A DNA stretch of 64,000 bases. Source: Pseudomonadota bacterium (GTDB lineage: Bacteria > Myxococcota_A > UBA796 > SXON01). The stretch spans positions 25,538-89,537 of the forward strand of contig SXON01000006.1 in NCBI GenBank assembly GCA_005778355.1, given 5' to 3'. The first letter of the stretch is position 1; every line of letters begins with the position of its first letter. Shown one piece after another: positions 56,542 through 64,000 of this stretch. A program made the position numbers and the translations under genes. The notes beneath the pieces were generated by a model that did not search any database, had not been told where the DNA came from, and worked only from the letters and a program-made list of their open reading frames with translations.

Positions 56542-57867
56542 CTTCCCGCCCTCCATCGGACGTACCTCGTGCGCGAGGGCCGAGACCGTGTCGAGATCGT
56601 GGCTGATGAGCAGGTAGGCGAGGCCGCGCTCCACCTGGAGACGCTGCAAGAGCTCGACCACGTGGCGTCGTGAGGCGTGGTCGAGGGCCGACACGGGTTC
56701 GTCGAGCACCAGCACCCGGGGACGCGGCGCGAGGGCACGCGCGAGGCAGGCGCGCTGGCGTTGCCCACCGGAGAGCTGCGACGGGAGGCGGGTCGCGAGC
56801 ACCGGACCGAGGCCCACCTCGCGCAGCAAGGCATTGACAGGTTCCTCGCCGTTGGGGAGCCCGTGCATGGCGAGCGCCTCGCCCACGGTCTCGCCCACCG
56901 GCCAGCGTGGATCGAGCGCGGTGACCGGGTCCTGGAACACCACCTGGATGTCGCGACGGGCGGCCCGAAGTGACTCGCCGCGAAGCGCGGTGAACTCGCG
57001 GCCGCAGAGCTCCACCCGGCCGCGGATGGTCGGCAAGAGGCGCAAGAGCGCCCGGGCCAGGGTGGACTTCCCCGCGCCGGAAGGGCCCACCACGCCGAGG
57101 GTGGTGCCCGCGCGAAGATCGAGGTCGACCGCGTGGAGCGCCGCCACGGGGGGCGAACGGCTCCACCAGCCGCCTGGCGCCGGGTAGGACACGGCGAGCC
57201 CTCGGGCCCGGAGCACCACCTCGCCAACGGCGGCGTTCGGACGCGCCGGCAGCGCTTGCGTCCCCGGGTGGCCGGGGACGAGCTTGCCTGCGCGCAGCGC
57301 CAGGGGGCGCACCGAGAGACAGCTCAAGACCGATGGATCGTGCGAGGCGACGAGGAGGGCGAGACCGTGCTCGCTGGCCAGGCGCGACAAGAGCGCCAGG
57401 ATCGGGGCCGCCGTGGCCTCGTCGAGCATGCTGGTGGGCTCGTCGAGAACCAGGAGCTCGGGGGTGGCGGCGAGGGCAGCGGCGAGGGCGGCGCGCTGTC
57501 GTTGTCCCCCGGAGAGCTGGTGGGGGTAGGCGCGGGCGATCGACGGGTCGAGACCCACCTCGGCGAGGCGCGCCGCCACGTGGACGTCGCGACCCGACTC
57601 GGCCACCTGCGCGCCCACGCGCATGAGCGGGTCGAGGGCGGTCGCGGGGTCCTGGAACACCGCGGCGAGGCGAGGACGGGCAACCTCTCCGCGCGACCAG
57701 GCGCCCCGCGGCAAGTGCCCGAGCAGGGCCGCGAGCAAGAGCGACTTGCCCGAGCCGGAATCGCCCCAGAGCCCCACGCGCTCGCCGGGGGCGATGTCGA
57801 GGTCGATACCCTCGATCACCGGCGTGGCGCCGAAACCGGCGCAGAGGCCGCGCGCGCGCAGGATCAC
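56515..57867 (-). CDS. Fused double ABC ATPase of a peptide-type importer (DppD-DppF-like)
   Basis: A 450-residue protein containing two complete nucleotide-binding domains. The GTG at 57867 overlaps the permease stop (GTGA). NBD1: Walker A GDSGSGKS, signature LSGGQRQR, Walker B LLVLDEPTSMLD. NBD2: GPSGAGKST, LSGGQRQR, VLVLDEPVSALD, and a conserved SHD-type switch (LLISHDLDTV). The oligopeptide/nickel subfamily usually uses two separate genes, so this is a fusion. The usual C-terminal Fe-S or oligopeptide signature extension is short. With the two permeases it forms an importer or signal-peptide exporter; the substrate is unknown. Confidence 0.92.
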   Translation of the reverse strand: MILRARGLCAGFGATPVIEGIDLDIAPGERVGLWGDSGSGKSLLLAALLGHLPRGAWSRGEVARPRLAAVFQDPATALDPLMRVGAQVAESGRDVHVAARLAEVGLDPSIARAYPHQLSGGQRQRAALAAALAATPELLVLDEPTSMLDEATAAPILALLSRLASEHGLALLVASHDPSVLSCLSVRPLALRAGKLVPGHPGTQALPARPNAAVGEVVLRARGLAVSYPAPGGWWSRSPPVAALHAVDLDLRAGTTLGVVGPSGAGKSTLARALLRLLPTIRGRVELCGREFTALRGESLRAARRDIQVVFQDPVTALDPRWPVGETVGEALAMHGLPNGEEPVNALLREVGLGPVLATRLPSQLSGGQRQRACLARALAPRPRVLVLDEPVSALDHASRRHVVELLQRLQVERGLAYLLISHDLDTVSALAHEVRPMEGGKLGDPVAGA

Positions 57868-58634
57868 GCCGCCCTCGACGAGCGCGACAAGGACTCGCCG
57901 ATCGCCGCGGCGACGAGCACGGTGACGGTCCCGCAGGCGGCGGGAAAGAGCGCCACCCAGGGCGCCGCGCGCAAGACCGGCCGCCCCTCGGCCACGAGCC
58001 CCCCCCAGGTGGGGGTCGCGCCCCCGGCGCCAAGCCCCAGGTAGGACAAGGCCGCCTCGGCGAGCAAGGCCCCCGCCACCACCATCGCGGCCTGGGCCCA
58101 CGCGGGTGCGAGGGCGTGCGGCAAGACGTGGCGGCGCGCGACAGCCCGGGGCGACAACCCCGTCGCGACCGCAGCCAGCACGAACTCCCGCGAGCGGAGC
58201 GACAGCGCCTGCGCGCGCACCACGCGGGCCACCGGCATCCAGCTGGTCAACGCCAGGACCGAGAGCACCAGCCAGCCCCGCTCCGCGTCGGGCGAACGCA
58301 GGAGGCCCACCACCGCGAGGAGCACGAGCAGTCGAGGGGTGGCGGTGAGGAGGTCGAGCGCGGCGACGAGCAGCCGATCGACCGCGCCCCCGAGGTAGCC
58401 GCCAAGCGCGCCCAGGGCCGTGCCCAGCACCATCGCGACGCTGGCCGCCCCGAGCGCCGCCCCGAGGCTGGCACCGCTACCGGCCACGCAGCGGGCGAAG
58501 AGATCGCGGCCCAGCCGGTCGGTGCCGAACCAGTGGTCGACCGACGGCGGAAGCAGGGGCGCGCCGTCCGCAGCCGCGGGTGTGAGCGCCAGCACGACGA
58601 CGAGCACGAGGAGCCCGAGGGCGACAGGCTTCAT
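57864..58634 (-). CDS. ABC permease, DppC-like
   Basis: A 256-residue membrane protein. The ATG at 58634 overlaps the DppB-like stop (ATGA). Typical OppC/DppC features are HWFGTDRLGRDLFARCVAG near the N-terminus and an EAA-like cytoplasmic loop (SREFVLAAVATGLSPRAVARRHVLPHAL) that contacts the ATPase. About six transmembrane helices. It pairs with the next permease and the fused ATPase. Confidence 0.92.
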   Translation of the reverse strand: MKPVALGLLVLVVVLALTPAAADGAPLLPPSVDHWFGTDRLGRDLFARCVAGSGASLGAALGAASVAMVLGTALGALGGYLGGAVDRLLVAALDLLTATPRLLVLLAVVGLLRSPDAERGWLVLSVLALTSWMPVARVVRAQALSLRSREFVLAAVATGLSPRAVARRHVLPHALAPAWAQAAMVVAGALLAEAALSYLGLGAGGATPTWGGLVAEGRPVLRAAPWVALFPAACGTVTVLVAAAIGESLSRSSRAA

Positions 58635-59590
58635 GACAGCCGCACGCGCGGGTCGATGGCCGCGTGGACGAGGTCGGCGAGCAGGTTCGACAGCGCCACC
58701 ACGCCCGCGAGCCCGAGCAAGACCCCCGAGGCGAGCGGCACGTCCTGGGCCGCCAGCGCGCCGGTGGCCACCCAGCCCATGCCCTGGAAGCCGAAAACGG
58801 TCTCCACGATCGGCGCGCCGCCGAAGCAGAAGGGCAGCTCCGTGGCCAGGAGCGCCACCAGCGGCAACGCGGCGTTGGGCAGCACGTGGCGAGTCCACAC
58901 GCGCCACGCGCCGAGCCCACGAGCCCGCGCGGCGCGCACGTAGTCGCGGTCGAGTTCCTCGCCGATCGCCGCCCGAGCGACCCGCGCCGTGGCCACCAGC
59001 GGGCCGAGGCCGAGCACGATCGCGGGCAACACGAGGTGGCGAGCGTGGTCGAGGAGCTGCGCGAGCGGCGCCAGGTAGGCATGCATGGCGTCTTCGCTGC
59101 CCGACACGGGGAGCCAGTGGCCGAGGGCGAGTTGCAGCGCGTGACCGGTGGCGAAGCTCGGCAGGGAGAAGGCCACGAGTCCGAGGGCGCCGAGGGGGCG
59201 ATCGAGGCGGGGCCAACGGGCCTGCGCGAGAGCGACCGCCAGCCCCAGAATGGTACCCCACGTGATGGCGACCAGGCCGAGGAGTGCCGTGCGCGGCAGG
59301 TGGTCGGCGACGACCTCCACCACCGGGCGACCGGTCTGCGCGGAGTGGCCGAGGTCGAGCGTCAACAGCGCGATGGTCTGTCGCGACACGCGAAGGGGAA
59401 GCGGATCGTCGCAGGCCACGCCGAAGAGCGGATCGGCGGCCTCGGCGCGCAGGGTGTCGCACGAAGAACCCGGAGCCAGTTCGAGCAAGATGGCCGTGCC
59501 GATGGCGACCACGAGGGCCACCGCCAGCGCGCCAACGAGCTTGCGGGCGAGGAAGGCGATCAACGGGGGGCTCGCCGCCCGGTCAGCCAT
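58631..59590 (-). CDS. ABC permease, DppB-like
   Basis: A 319-residue membrane protein with an N-terminal helix (FLARKLVGALAVALVVAIGTAILLELAPG) and a periplasmic insert before TM2 (DLGHSAQTGRPVVEVVADHLPRT). The EAA loop is EELDRDYVRAARARGLGAWRVWTRHVLPNA. Family length is normal. The insert contains a Cys pair that is unusual for DppB (SSCDTLRAEAADPLFGVACDD). A 46-bp segment of its 5' end is repeated at 62850-62895 beyond two unrelated genes. No substrate-binding protein gene adjoins. Its start overlaps the end of the 59583 gene by 8 bp. Confidence 0.92.
   Translation of the reverse strand: MADRAASPPLIAFLARKLVGALAVALVVAIGTAILLELAPGSSCDTLRAEAADPLFGVACDDPLPLRVSRQTIALLTLDLGHSAQTGRPVVEVVADHLPRTALLGLVAITWGTILGLAVALAQARWPRLDRPLGALGLVAFSLPSFATGHALQLALGHWLPVSGSEDAMHAYLAPLAQLLDHARHLVLPAIVLGLGPLVATARVARAAIGEELDRDYVRAARARGLGAWRVWTRHVLPNAALPLVALLATELPFCFGGAPIVETVFGFQGMGWVATGALAAQDVPLASGVLLGLAGVVALSNLLADLVHAAIDPRVRLS
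59520..59565 (-). repeat. 46-bp direct repeat, copy 1 (inside dppB-like 5' end)
   Basis: Identical to 62850-62895 at 44 of 46 positions and in the same orientation. It encodes about residues 9-23 of the permease (AFLARKLVGALAV). Weaker similarity continues to about 59583. Confidence 0.9.
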
Positions 59591-60752
59591 AGGCGAGCGC
59601 GTACACCCTCATATGGCAACCGTCTCGCTCGTCCCAACAGAGGATGAGGTAGTCGGTGCCGCCCGACGAGAAGCGTGAGGTGTGGGGCCGGTTACGACGG
59701 ATGGCGGTGGAGGTCCGGCCGATCACCCGGGGAATCCCCGCGCTGTACCCGGACGCGAAGCCCAGGGTGTCGTCGAGCAGCCAGTAGACGATGTCGCCCG
59801 CGTCGCTCGGCGGCGACACGGACGGGGACGGCCGCACGTTGCTGCGGCAAAACACGAAGCGGAACCCATTGCTGAATAGCACCTGGGTGGCCATCTGCAG
59901 CGAGCTGTCCCAGCCCGCGACCGGCGGGTCCCGTTCGAGCGAGAGCAGTTCCGCGCTCTCCGTGGCCAGGTCCTCGGTGGCGAGGAGGTACAGCACGTTG
60001 GCGCCGCCGCTCAGGGCGCCGGGCGCGAGGACCTGCCACTCGTAGCCGGTGATCGAGGACGAGCTGGTGAGGCGGAGGGAGAGCGCCGAGCAGGGGTGGC
60101 TCTGGTCGAGCCAGGTAGCCGAGGACTCCCACAGGATGTCGCTCCCGCTGAAGGTGAAGTCGCCCTCGGAGTCGATAAGCTCGGTGTCGATGTCGACGAC
60201 GTACACGTAGTGGCGGATGGGGATGTGCGCGCCCGCCGCGGAACCCGCGCCGATCGAGACGGCCACGAGGCTGGTGTCGTCGGCCTGAACGCAGAAGTGA
60301 TCGTTGGTTCCCGTGTCGTCGGGCAAGGACGAGAGCGGGCTATCCGACCCATCGGCATTGGCGACGTGGATCGCCTGCACGACGGCCAGCGTCGTGTCGA
60401 CGACCAACATCCACAGGTCGTCGGCACTGTCGACCGAGAACGTGAGGATCTGGTAGCCGAAGGCGAAGATGTGCCAGTGGTCCGCGACCCGAGCGGAGGA
60501 GGAGAGGAGACCGCTGCTCACTTCCGTGGACGAGGAGATCGTCCACTCGCCACTGCTCGATCGCGCCGACAGTGGATCGACTAGCCCCATCCACAGTGCG
60601 CCATCCTCTTCCCAGCTCACCGCGACGTACGTCGCGTCGCCGTAGTCCACGGCGAAGGCCCAGACGCACGTGGTGGTGCTGCTGCTCCGCGCGAGCGTGC
60701 CCGACCGGTGGGTCGAGAGCTTGATGTCGGTCGCCGTGTCCTCCGTGGCCAT
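59583..60752 (-). CDS. Hypothetical protein, beta-propeller-like
   Basis: A 389-residue protein without an evident signal peptide (MATEDTATDIKLSTHRSG). It consists of repeated beta-strand segments with frequent SSS/TSS turns and Trp-rich strands (VWAFAVDYGDATYVAVSWEEDG, DLWMLVVDTTLAVVQ, DIVYWLLDDTLGFASG, GTDYLILCWDERDG), which suggests a propeller. No catalytic or lipidation motif. It begins 2 bp after the FG-GAP lipoprotein gene and ends inside the permease start, within the repeat-bracketed segment. Not recognised. Confidence 0.65.
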   Translation of the reverse strand: MATEDTATDIKLSTHRSGTLARSSSTTTCVWAFAVDYGDATYVAVSWEEDGALWMGLVDPLSARSSSGEWTISSSTEVSSGLLSSSARVADHWHIFAFGYQILTFSVDSADDLWMLVVDTTLAVVQAIHVANADGSDSPLSSLPDDTGTNDHFCVQADDTSLVAVSIGAGSAAGAHIPIRHYVYVVDIDTELIDSEGDFTFSGSDILWESSATWLDQSHPCSALSLRLTSSSSITGYEWQVLAPGALSGGANVLYLLATEDLATESAELLSLERDPPVAGWDSSLQMATQVLFSNGFRFVFCRSNVRPSPSVSPPSDAGDIVYWLLDDTLGFASGYSAGIPRVIGRTSTAIRRNRPHTSRFSSGGTDYLILCWDERDGCHMRVYALAYG

Positions 60753-60754
60753 CT

Positions 60755-62632
60755 CTACATGCCCTGGCCGAGGAGCACGTACAGACCGCCGCTGGGCGCG
60801 TCGCGGTATCCCGGGTCGTAGAAGGCAGCGTCGCCAAGCACCATGTCGCCCAGCCCGTCGCCATCGACGTCACCGGCGCTAGAACACGTGGAGCCCGGCC
60901 CGCCCGCCTCGGGCCCGGCATAGAACTCCGCGTCGGCCGCGGACACGTCCATCGACACCAGCGGCCCGCGCGCGAGGTAGACGGCGGCGAGGTAGGCTCC
61001 GCTGCTGGCCGTGCCGTAGAACAGCAGGTCCGCGCGCCCGTCGCCGTCGGTGTCGCCCGGGGCAGCCACGCAAGCCCCGACCAGACCACTCGTCGCGTTC
61101 CCCTCGATTCTCGCGTCGGCGGCCGAGAGGCTCGCGCTCCCGGCGATGGGACCGCGGATCACGTAGACCGCGCCCAGCTTGTCCAGGCTGTCGTGGGCGC
61201 TGTCCCAGCCAGTTTGCCCCACCGCGATGTCGCGGTAGCCGTCGCCGTCGGTGTCGCCGAGGTCGACGGCCGACGAGCCGTCCGCCGCCATGTAGACGTC
61301 GTCGACGCCCTCGCCCACGCGCTCGGCGTCGCGGTCCGCCCACGAAAGCGAGCCCGAGATGGGACCGGCGAAGAGGTACACGGCGCCGTTCGCGTCTGCC
61401 GCCGAGGCGCAACCCAGCTCGTTGCGGCAGTCCGAGGCCGCCATCACGAGGAGGTCGTCCACGCCGTCGCCATCGAGGTCGGAGGCGGCGCTGGTCGGGT
61501 AGCCCCCCTCGTCCACGCTGCCCTGGCCGATGTGGGTGCCACAGTCATCGAGGCCGGTTTCGCCGGTGGTACTCGCATCGCAGACGGAAATTCGGAAGTC
61601 GCCGTTCCATGCCCCGAGCACGAGGTCGGGTCGGCCATCCCCGGTGATGTCCCCAGGCGCCGATGCCACCGCCTGCGCCCCGGACGAGAATTCCTCGGTG
61701 CCGTCGATCCGCAGAGCGGCGTCCGCGGTCGTCGCGTGCCCCTCCGCGAGGCCCGTGAAGAGGTACAGCCCGCCGTAGGTGTCGGGGTCGCCGCTGGAAC
61801 GCTCGTCCGGGGCCCCGACGAGAATGTCGGCGAGGCCATCGCCATCGATGTCACCCGCCGCCTCCACGACCTCGCCGAAGCCGGCGGGGTCGAGCTCGCT
61901 CTCCAGCCGGGCCCAGGCGCCGCCGAGGTCGGAGGGGAAGCCAGACGCGGCCCCCCGGACCACGTACGCGGCCCCCGGCGAGGTCCCCCCGTCCTCGCCC
62001 TCGGGCTTGCCGAAAAATGGGGCCCCCACGAGGAAGTCGTCGAGCCCGTCGCCGTCGACATCGCCCGCGCCCGACACCGACTCCCCCGCGCTGTCCCGGT
62101 AGGACTCCGCGCCGATCCACGCGGCCACGTCGCCCACTTCGTGCCGCCCCGACCAGGCGCAGTCGTTGGACGTGCCATCGCAGTCATCGTCCACGCCGTT
62201 GTCGCAGGTCTCCACGTTGCCGGGCGAAGCGAGCGGCTCCGCGTCGTCGCAGTCGTCGCCCAGCTCGCTCGTCCCGGCCTCGCCCGGGCAACCGGCCCTC
62301 GACCCATCGGGGTCGCCGTGCCCGTCGCCGTCGGCGTCCGCGTACAGCGTCGTTGTCACTCCTTCGTCCACGGTGCCGTCGCAGTTGTCGTCGAGGCCGT
62401 TGCAGCTCTCCGTGGCGGCGGGGTTCACGGTCGCGTCGTCCGGCGCGCAGTCCTCCTCGTCTACCCAGCCATCGCCATCGCGGTCAGGCGGGGGGGCAGA
62501 ACTATCCCCAGTGTCCACAGCGGAATCGGACACGGCCTCGCTGTCCGGGGCGGGATCCTCCTTCTCGCCGCTCTCTGCCGGGCATCCCGCGAGCGCGAGG
62601 ACGAGCACCGCCGCCGCGCCCGCCGCGGGCAC
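60755..62632 (-). CDS. Lipoprotein with MopE-type metal-binding motifs and FG-GAP (integrin-alpha-like) propeller
   Basis: A 625-residue lipoprotein with a conventional lipobox (LVLALAGC, Cys17). After an acidic Ser/Pro linker, residues ~50-160 carry two 'putative metal-binding motif' repeats with the pattern DGDGWVDEEDCAPDD ... ESCNGLDDNCDGTVDEG, known from MopE-like and myxobacterial surface proteins. Residues ~165-620 are seven FG-GAP repeats with calcium loops (GAGDVDGDGLDDFLVGAP, AGDIDGDGLADILVGAP, SAGDVDGDGLGDMVLGD), forming an integrin-like propeller. It is probably a surface adhesin or ligand-binding protein. It precedes a non-exported propeller-like protein by 2 bp. Confidence 0.88.
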   Translation of the reverse strand: MPAAGAAAVLVLALAGCPAESGEKEDPAPDSEAVSDSAVDTGDSSAPPPDRDGDGWVDEEDCAPDDATVNPAATESCNGLDDNCDGTVDEGVTTTLYADADGDGHGDPDGSRAGCPGEAGTSELGDDCDDAEPLASPGNVETCDNGVDDDCDGTSNDCAWSGRHEVGDVAAWIGAESYRDSAGESVSGAGDVDGDGLDDFLVGAPFFGKPEGEDGGTSPGAAYVVRGAASGFPSDLGGAWARLESELDPAGFGEVVEAAGDIDGDGLADILVGAPDERSSGDPDTYGGLYLFTGLAEGHATTADAALRIDGTEEFSSGAQAVASAPGDITGDGRPDLVLGAWNGDFRISVCDASTTGETGLDDCGTHIGQGSVDEGGYPTSAASDLDGDGVDDLLVMAASDCRNELGCASAADANGAVYLFAGPISGSLSWADRDAERVGEGVDDVYMAADGSSAVDLGDTDGDGYRDIAVGQTGWDSAHDSLDKLGAVYVIRGPIAGSASLSAADARIEGNATSGLVGACVAAPGDTDGDGRADLLFYGTASSGAYLAAVYLARGPLVSMDVSAADAEFYAGPEAGGPGSTCSSAGDVDGDGLGDMVLGDAAFYDPGYRDAPSGGLYVLLGQGM

Positions 62633-62633
62633 G

Positions 62634-62777
62634 CTACTCGCCCCAGATGTCGATCTGGCCAGACAGCCACACCGACGCGGTGTTGCTGGCGTGCGTGTTC
62701 TTCACCAGCCAGCCCGGCCGCATCTGGAGGTACTGGCCCGCGTTGGTGCTGATGTCCGTGCAGAGTTTCAGGCGCAT
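62634..62777 (-). CDS. Possible small protein (47 aa) or gene remnant
   Basis: A short frame from ATG 62777 to a stop 1 bp before the FG-GAP lipoprotein start. It encodes a plausible soluble sequence ending GQIDIWGE, with MRPGWLVKNTHASNTAS in the middle. No clear ribosome site is present. It lies just before the distal 46-bp repeat, so it could be the truncated end of a gene brought in with the bracketed segment. Confidence 0.35.
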   Translation of the reverse strand: MRLKLCTDISTNAGQYLQMRPGWLVKNTHASNTASVWLSGQIDIWGE

Positions 62778-62849
62778 GGGAGACTCGTGATGGAACGAGA
62801 GCATACGCCCACGGTGAGGCGGCGTCCAGCACTCGGCGGTCGAGGCGCG

Positions 62850-62895
62850 ACCGCCAGCGCGCCAAGGAGCTTGCGGGCGAGGAAGGCGGTCAACG
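62850..62895 (-). repeat. 46-bp direct repeat, copy 2 (permease 5' relic at the mutM end)
   Basis: Matches 59520-59565 at 44 of 46 positions. Read on the minus strand it still encodes a permease N-terminus (TAFLARKLLGALAVA) but is cut off after about 16 codons. It overlaps the final codons and stop of mutM (62890). Confidence 0.9.
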
Positions 62896-63705
62896 CGGAG
62901 CCCGCCCCCAGTCGACAAAGCCCCGCCCGTCGGCGTCGGGCTGGCAGGCGGGGCAGTAGAAGGCGTCGTGACCGTGAATGCCTACGGTGCGGATGACCTG
63001 GCCGCAGCGGTCGCAGGGATCGCCCTTCTTGCCCCGCACGTGCAGGAAATCGCGGACCTTCTCGGGCAGGGGGGGTTGCCGGGCGGCGATGGTGGCGGTG
63101 GCGCCGCCGATCACCTCGATGATCGCCGCGTGCAAAGCGTTGAGCTCGGCCGGTCCGAGCCGAGAGGTCGTGCGCTTGGGGTGGATGCGCGCCGCCCAGA
63201 GCACCTCGTCGGCGTAGGCGTTCCCCATGCCGTCGAGCGCGGTCTTGTCCATGAGGAACACCTTCACCTGCTCGCGCCGCCGCGTGGCGAGTCGAGACAG
63301 GGCATCCACGGTGAAGGCCGGGCCGAGCACGTCGATCCCACCCTCGGCGAGGCCAGGGATCGCCGCACGCGGCGCGGTCCACCATATCTTCCCCATCTGC
63401 ACGTCGTCGCGATACCGAAGCACGCGCCCGTCGGCCAGGGTGAAGGCCACGGCGAGGTCGGCGGTGTCCTTCCCGTCGATCTCGAAACGACCGGCGAGCA
63501 TCGGGATCACGACCAAGTCTCGTGATCCGCAGTGGAAGACCACCGAGGCGCTGCGTCGCGACACGGCGCCGATCCGCCCCCGCACCTCGTCGACCGCACA
63601 GCGCAAGACCACCGGCTTGCGGGCGCGCGCGCCGACGATCTCGGCCCCGGCGAGGGCCGCGTGGAGGCGCGGGACGACGTACTCGAGGTCGGGACGCTCT
63701 GGCAC
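62890..63705 (-). CDS. mutM: Fpg/Nei-family DNA glycosylase (formamidopyrimidine-DNA glycosylase-like)
   Basis: A 271-residue base-excision repair enzyme. The GTG at 63705 is chosen because it places Pro at residue 2 and Glu at residue 3 (PERPDLEYV), the catalytic N-terminus of this family. The helix-two-turn-helix is LMDKTALDGMGNAYADEVLWAARIHP. The C-terminal zinc finger has CDRCG...YCPAC ligands. The zinc-finger arginine that normally precedes the 'TFYC' strand (GR/QR-x-T-FYC) appears as His (HGHDAFYC), so lesion specificity may differ from classical Fpg. A closely related Nei-type activity is possible. The 3' end runs into the permease relic repeat. Confidence 0.85.
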   Translation of the reverse strand: MPERPDLEYVVPRLHAALAGAEIVGARARKPVVLRCAVDEVRGRIGAVSRRSASVVFHCGSRDLVVIPMLAGRFEIDGKDTADLAVAFTLADGRVLRYRDDVQMGKIWWTAPRAAIPGLAEGGIDVLGPAFTVDALSRLATRRREQVKVFLMDKTALDGMGNAYADEVLWAARIHPKRTTSRLGPAELNALHAAIIEVIGGATATIAARQPPLPEKVRDFLHVRGKKGDPCDRCGQVIRTVGIHGHDAFYCPACQPDADGRGFVDWGRAPR

Positions 63706-63805
63706 GGTCGGAACGTAGCCCGCGTCTCTGTGGGGGAGGCACCCCGAGAGCTGAGGCGCGAGGGGTCGCGACACGACGGCGCGCGTCGCATCTTGACTGA
63801 CAAGT

Positions 63806-63821
63806 GCCCGTGATCACGGGC
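63806..63821. promoter_or_regulatory. Perfect 16-bp palindrome (GCCCGTGATCACGGGC)
   Basis: A perfect dyad centred about 50 bp upstream of the predicted sigma-54 transcription start and 100 bp upstream of mutM on the other strand. It suits a homodimeric regulator. It is somewhat close for an enhancer-binding protein, so an auxiliary or repressor site is also possible. Confidence 0.5.
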
Positions 63822-63835
63822 CTTCGCAATTTCTC

Positions 63836-63852
63836 CCGGCATAGCCCTTGCA
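63836..63852 (+). promoter_or_regulatory. Sigma-54 (-24/-12) promoter for the right-edge gene
   Basis: CCGGCATAGCCCTTGCA has the invariant GG and GC at exact -24/-12 spacing. It shares the core GGCAYAGCCCTTGC with the promoter at 17525. Predicted start near 63863, giving a ~40-nt leader to the TTG at 63903. Confidence 0.65.
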
Positions 63853-63902
63853 GCGCGCACGCGCGCGCTGTTTACTGTGCTCGGGCTTCCACTGGAGCCC
63901 GC

Positions 63903-64000
63903 TTGAAACTCCTCCGCGTCAACATCCCATGGACCACCCTCTACGCCGACACCGGCTCCGCCTCCAAGAAGTGGATCGCGCTCCACGACTTCGTGAGCGC
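63903..64000 (+). CDS. Unknown protein, 5' end only
   Basis: Thirty-two codons are visible. The TTG start is chosen because GGAG (63894-63897) lies 5 nt upstream and no ATG or GTG is in frame between the predicted transcription start and this point. The N-terminus begins MKLLRVNIPWTTLYADTGSA and has no signal peptide. It is too short to assign to a family. A sigma-54 promoter drives it. Confidence 0.6.
   Translation, partial: MKLLRVNIPWTTLYADTGSASKKWIALHDFVS

Noticed and set aside
59520..62895. Insertion sequence or composite transposon
   Set aside because: Direct repeats are present, but there is no transposase or integrase gene and no terminal inverted repeat in the bracketed segment.

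Overview
The window is a very GC-rich bacterial chromosome segment with about 50 densely packed protein genes. I see no rRNA, tRNA, CRISPR array, transposase or phage gene. Several things suggest a Myxococcota-like (deltaproteobacterial) host. Two surface proteins carry calcium-binding thrombospondin-3-type repeats and end in MYXO-CTERM-like tails. There are two good sigma-54 (-24/-12) promoters, a GldF/GldG/DUF4340-type transport cluster, a MoxR / vWA / beta-propeller (bpX) gene set and many lipoproteins. The taxonomic placement is inference. Start codons are often GTG, and neighbouring genes very often overlap by 4 bp (GTGA or ATGA).

Layout. 1-6.7 kb: a truncated gene, an aldo/keto reductase, two envelope lipoproteins (one with a papain-like fold, one M15 peptidase), an AAA ATPase-PD-(D/E)XK fusion and an L,D-transpeptidase. 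7.1-11.1 kb (minus): an operon of PhoD phosphatase, sulfatase-like hydrolase and a propeller-like lipoprotein. 11.1-17.5 kb (plus): a methyltransferase, a highly structured intergenic region ending in an intrinsic terminator, then a SNF2 ATPase / SWIM protein / RlmN operon whose SNF2 Walker A lysine is replaced by threonine. 17.5-23 kb: a sigma-54-driven heavy-metal RND efflux operon with a histidine-rich lipoprotein. 23-26 kb: alpha/beta hydrolase, metallo-beta-lactamase-fold lipoprotein, methyltransferase and a small secreted protein.

26.1-30.1 kb and 40.8-44.2 kb are two paralogous two-gene modules, each a TSP3-repeat MYXO-CTERM-like protein followed by an OmpA-type protein. 30.1-31.2 kb holds an HTTM-like membrane pair. 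It diverges from the translationally coupled MoxR ATPase / bpX5-like / vWA-propeller / bpX6-like operon (31.25-37.1 kb), followed by a MAPEG protein. A 27-bp element that differs at one base lies in both the 25.6 kb and 31.2 kb divergent gaps.

37.6-47.7 kb: a lipoprotein, a GT-C-like glycosyltransferase, a secreted protein, module B, a sugar-phosphate transferase, a pirin and an outer-membrane barrel protein. 47.8-55.0 kb (minus): a coupled series of DegT aminotransferase, two radical SAM enzymes, ABC-2 permease, GldG-like protein and DUF4340 protein. 55.1-56.5 kb: def-fmt. 56.5-59.6 kb: a Dpp-type ABC importer (two permeases and a fused double ATPase) without a binding protein. 59.6-62.8 kb: two or three genes bracketed by 46-bp near-identical direct repeats, the distal one a relic of the permease 5' end joined to the end of mutM. 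The right edge has mutM, a 16-bp palindrome, a second sigma-54 promoter and the start of an unknown gene.

The main candidates for new biology are the bpX operon with its shared promoter element, the very short signal peptides that in-frame stops show to be real, the aminotransferase / double radical SAM cluster, and the structured gap before the SNF2 operon.
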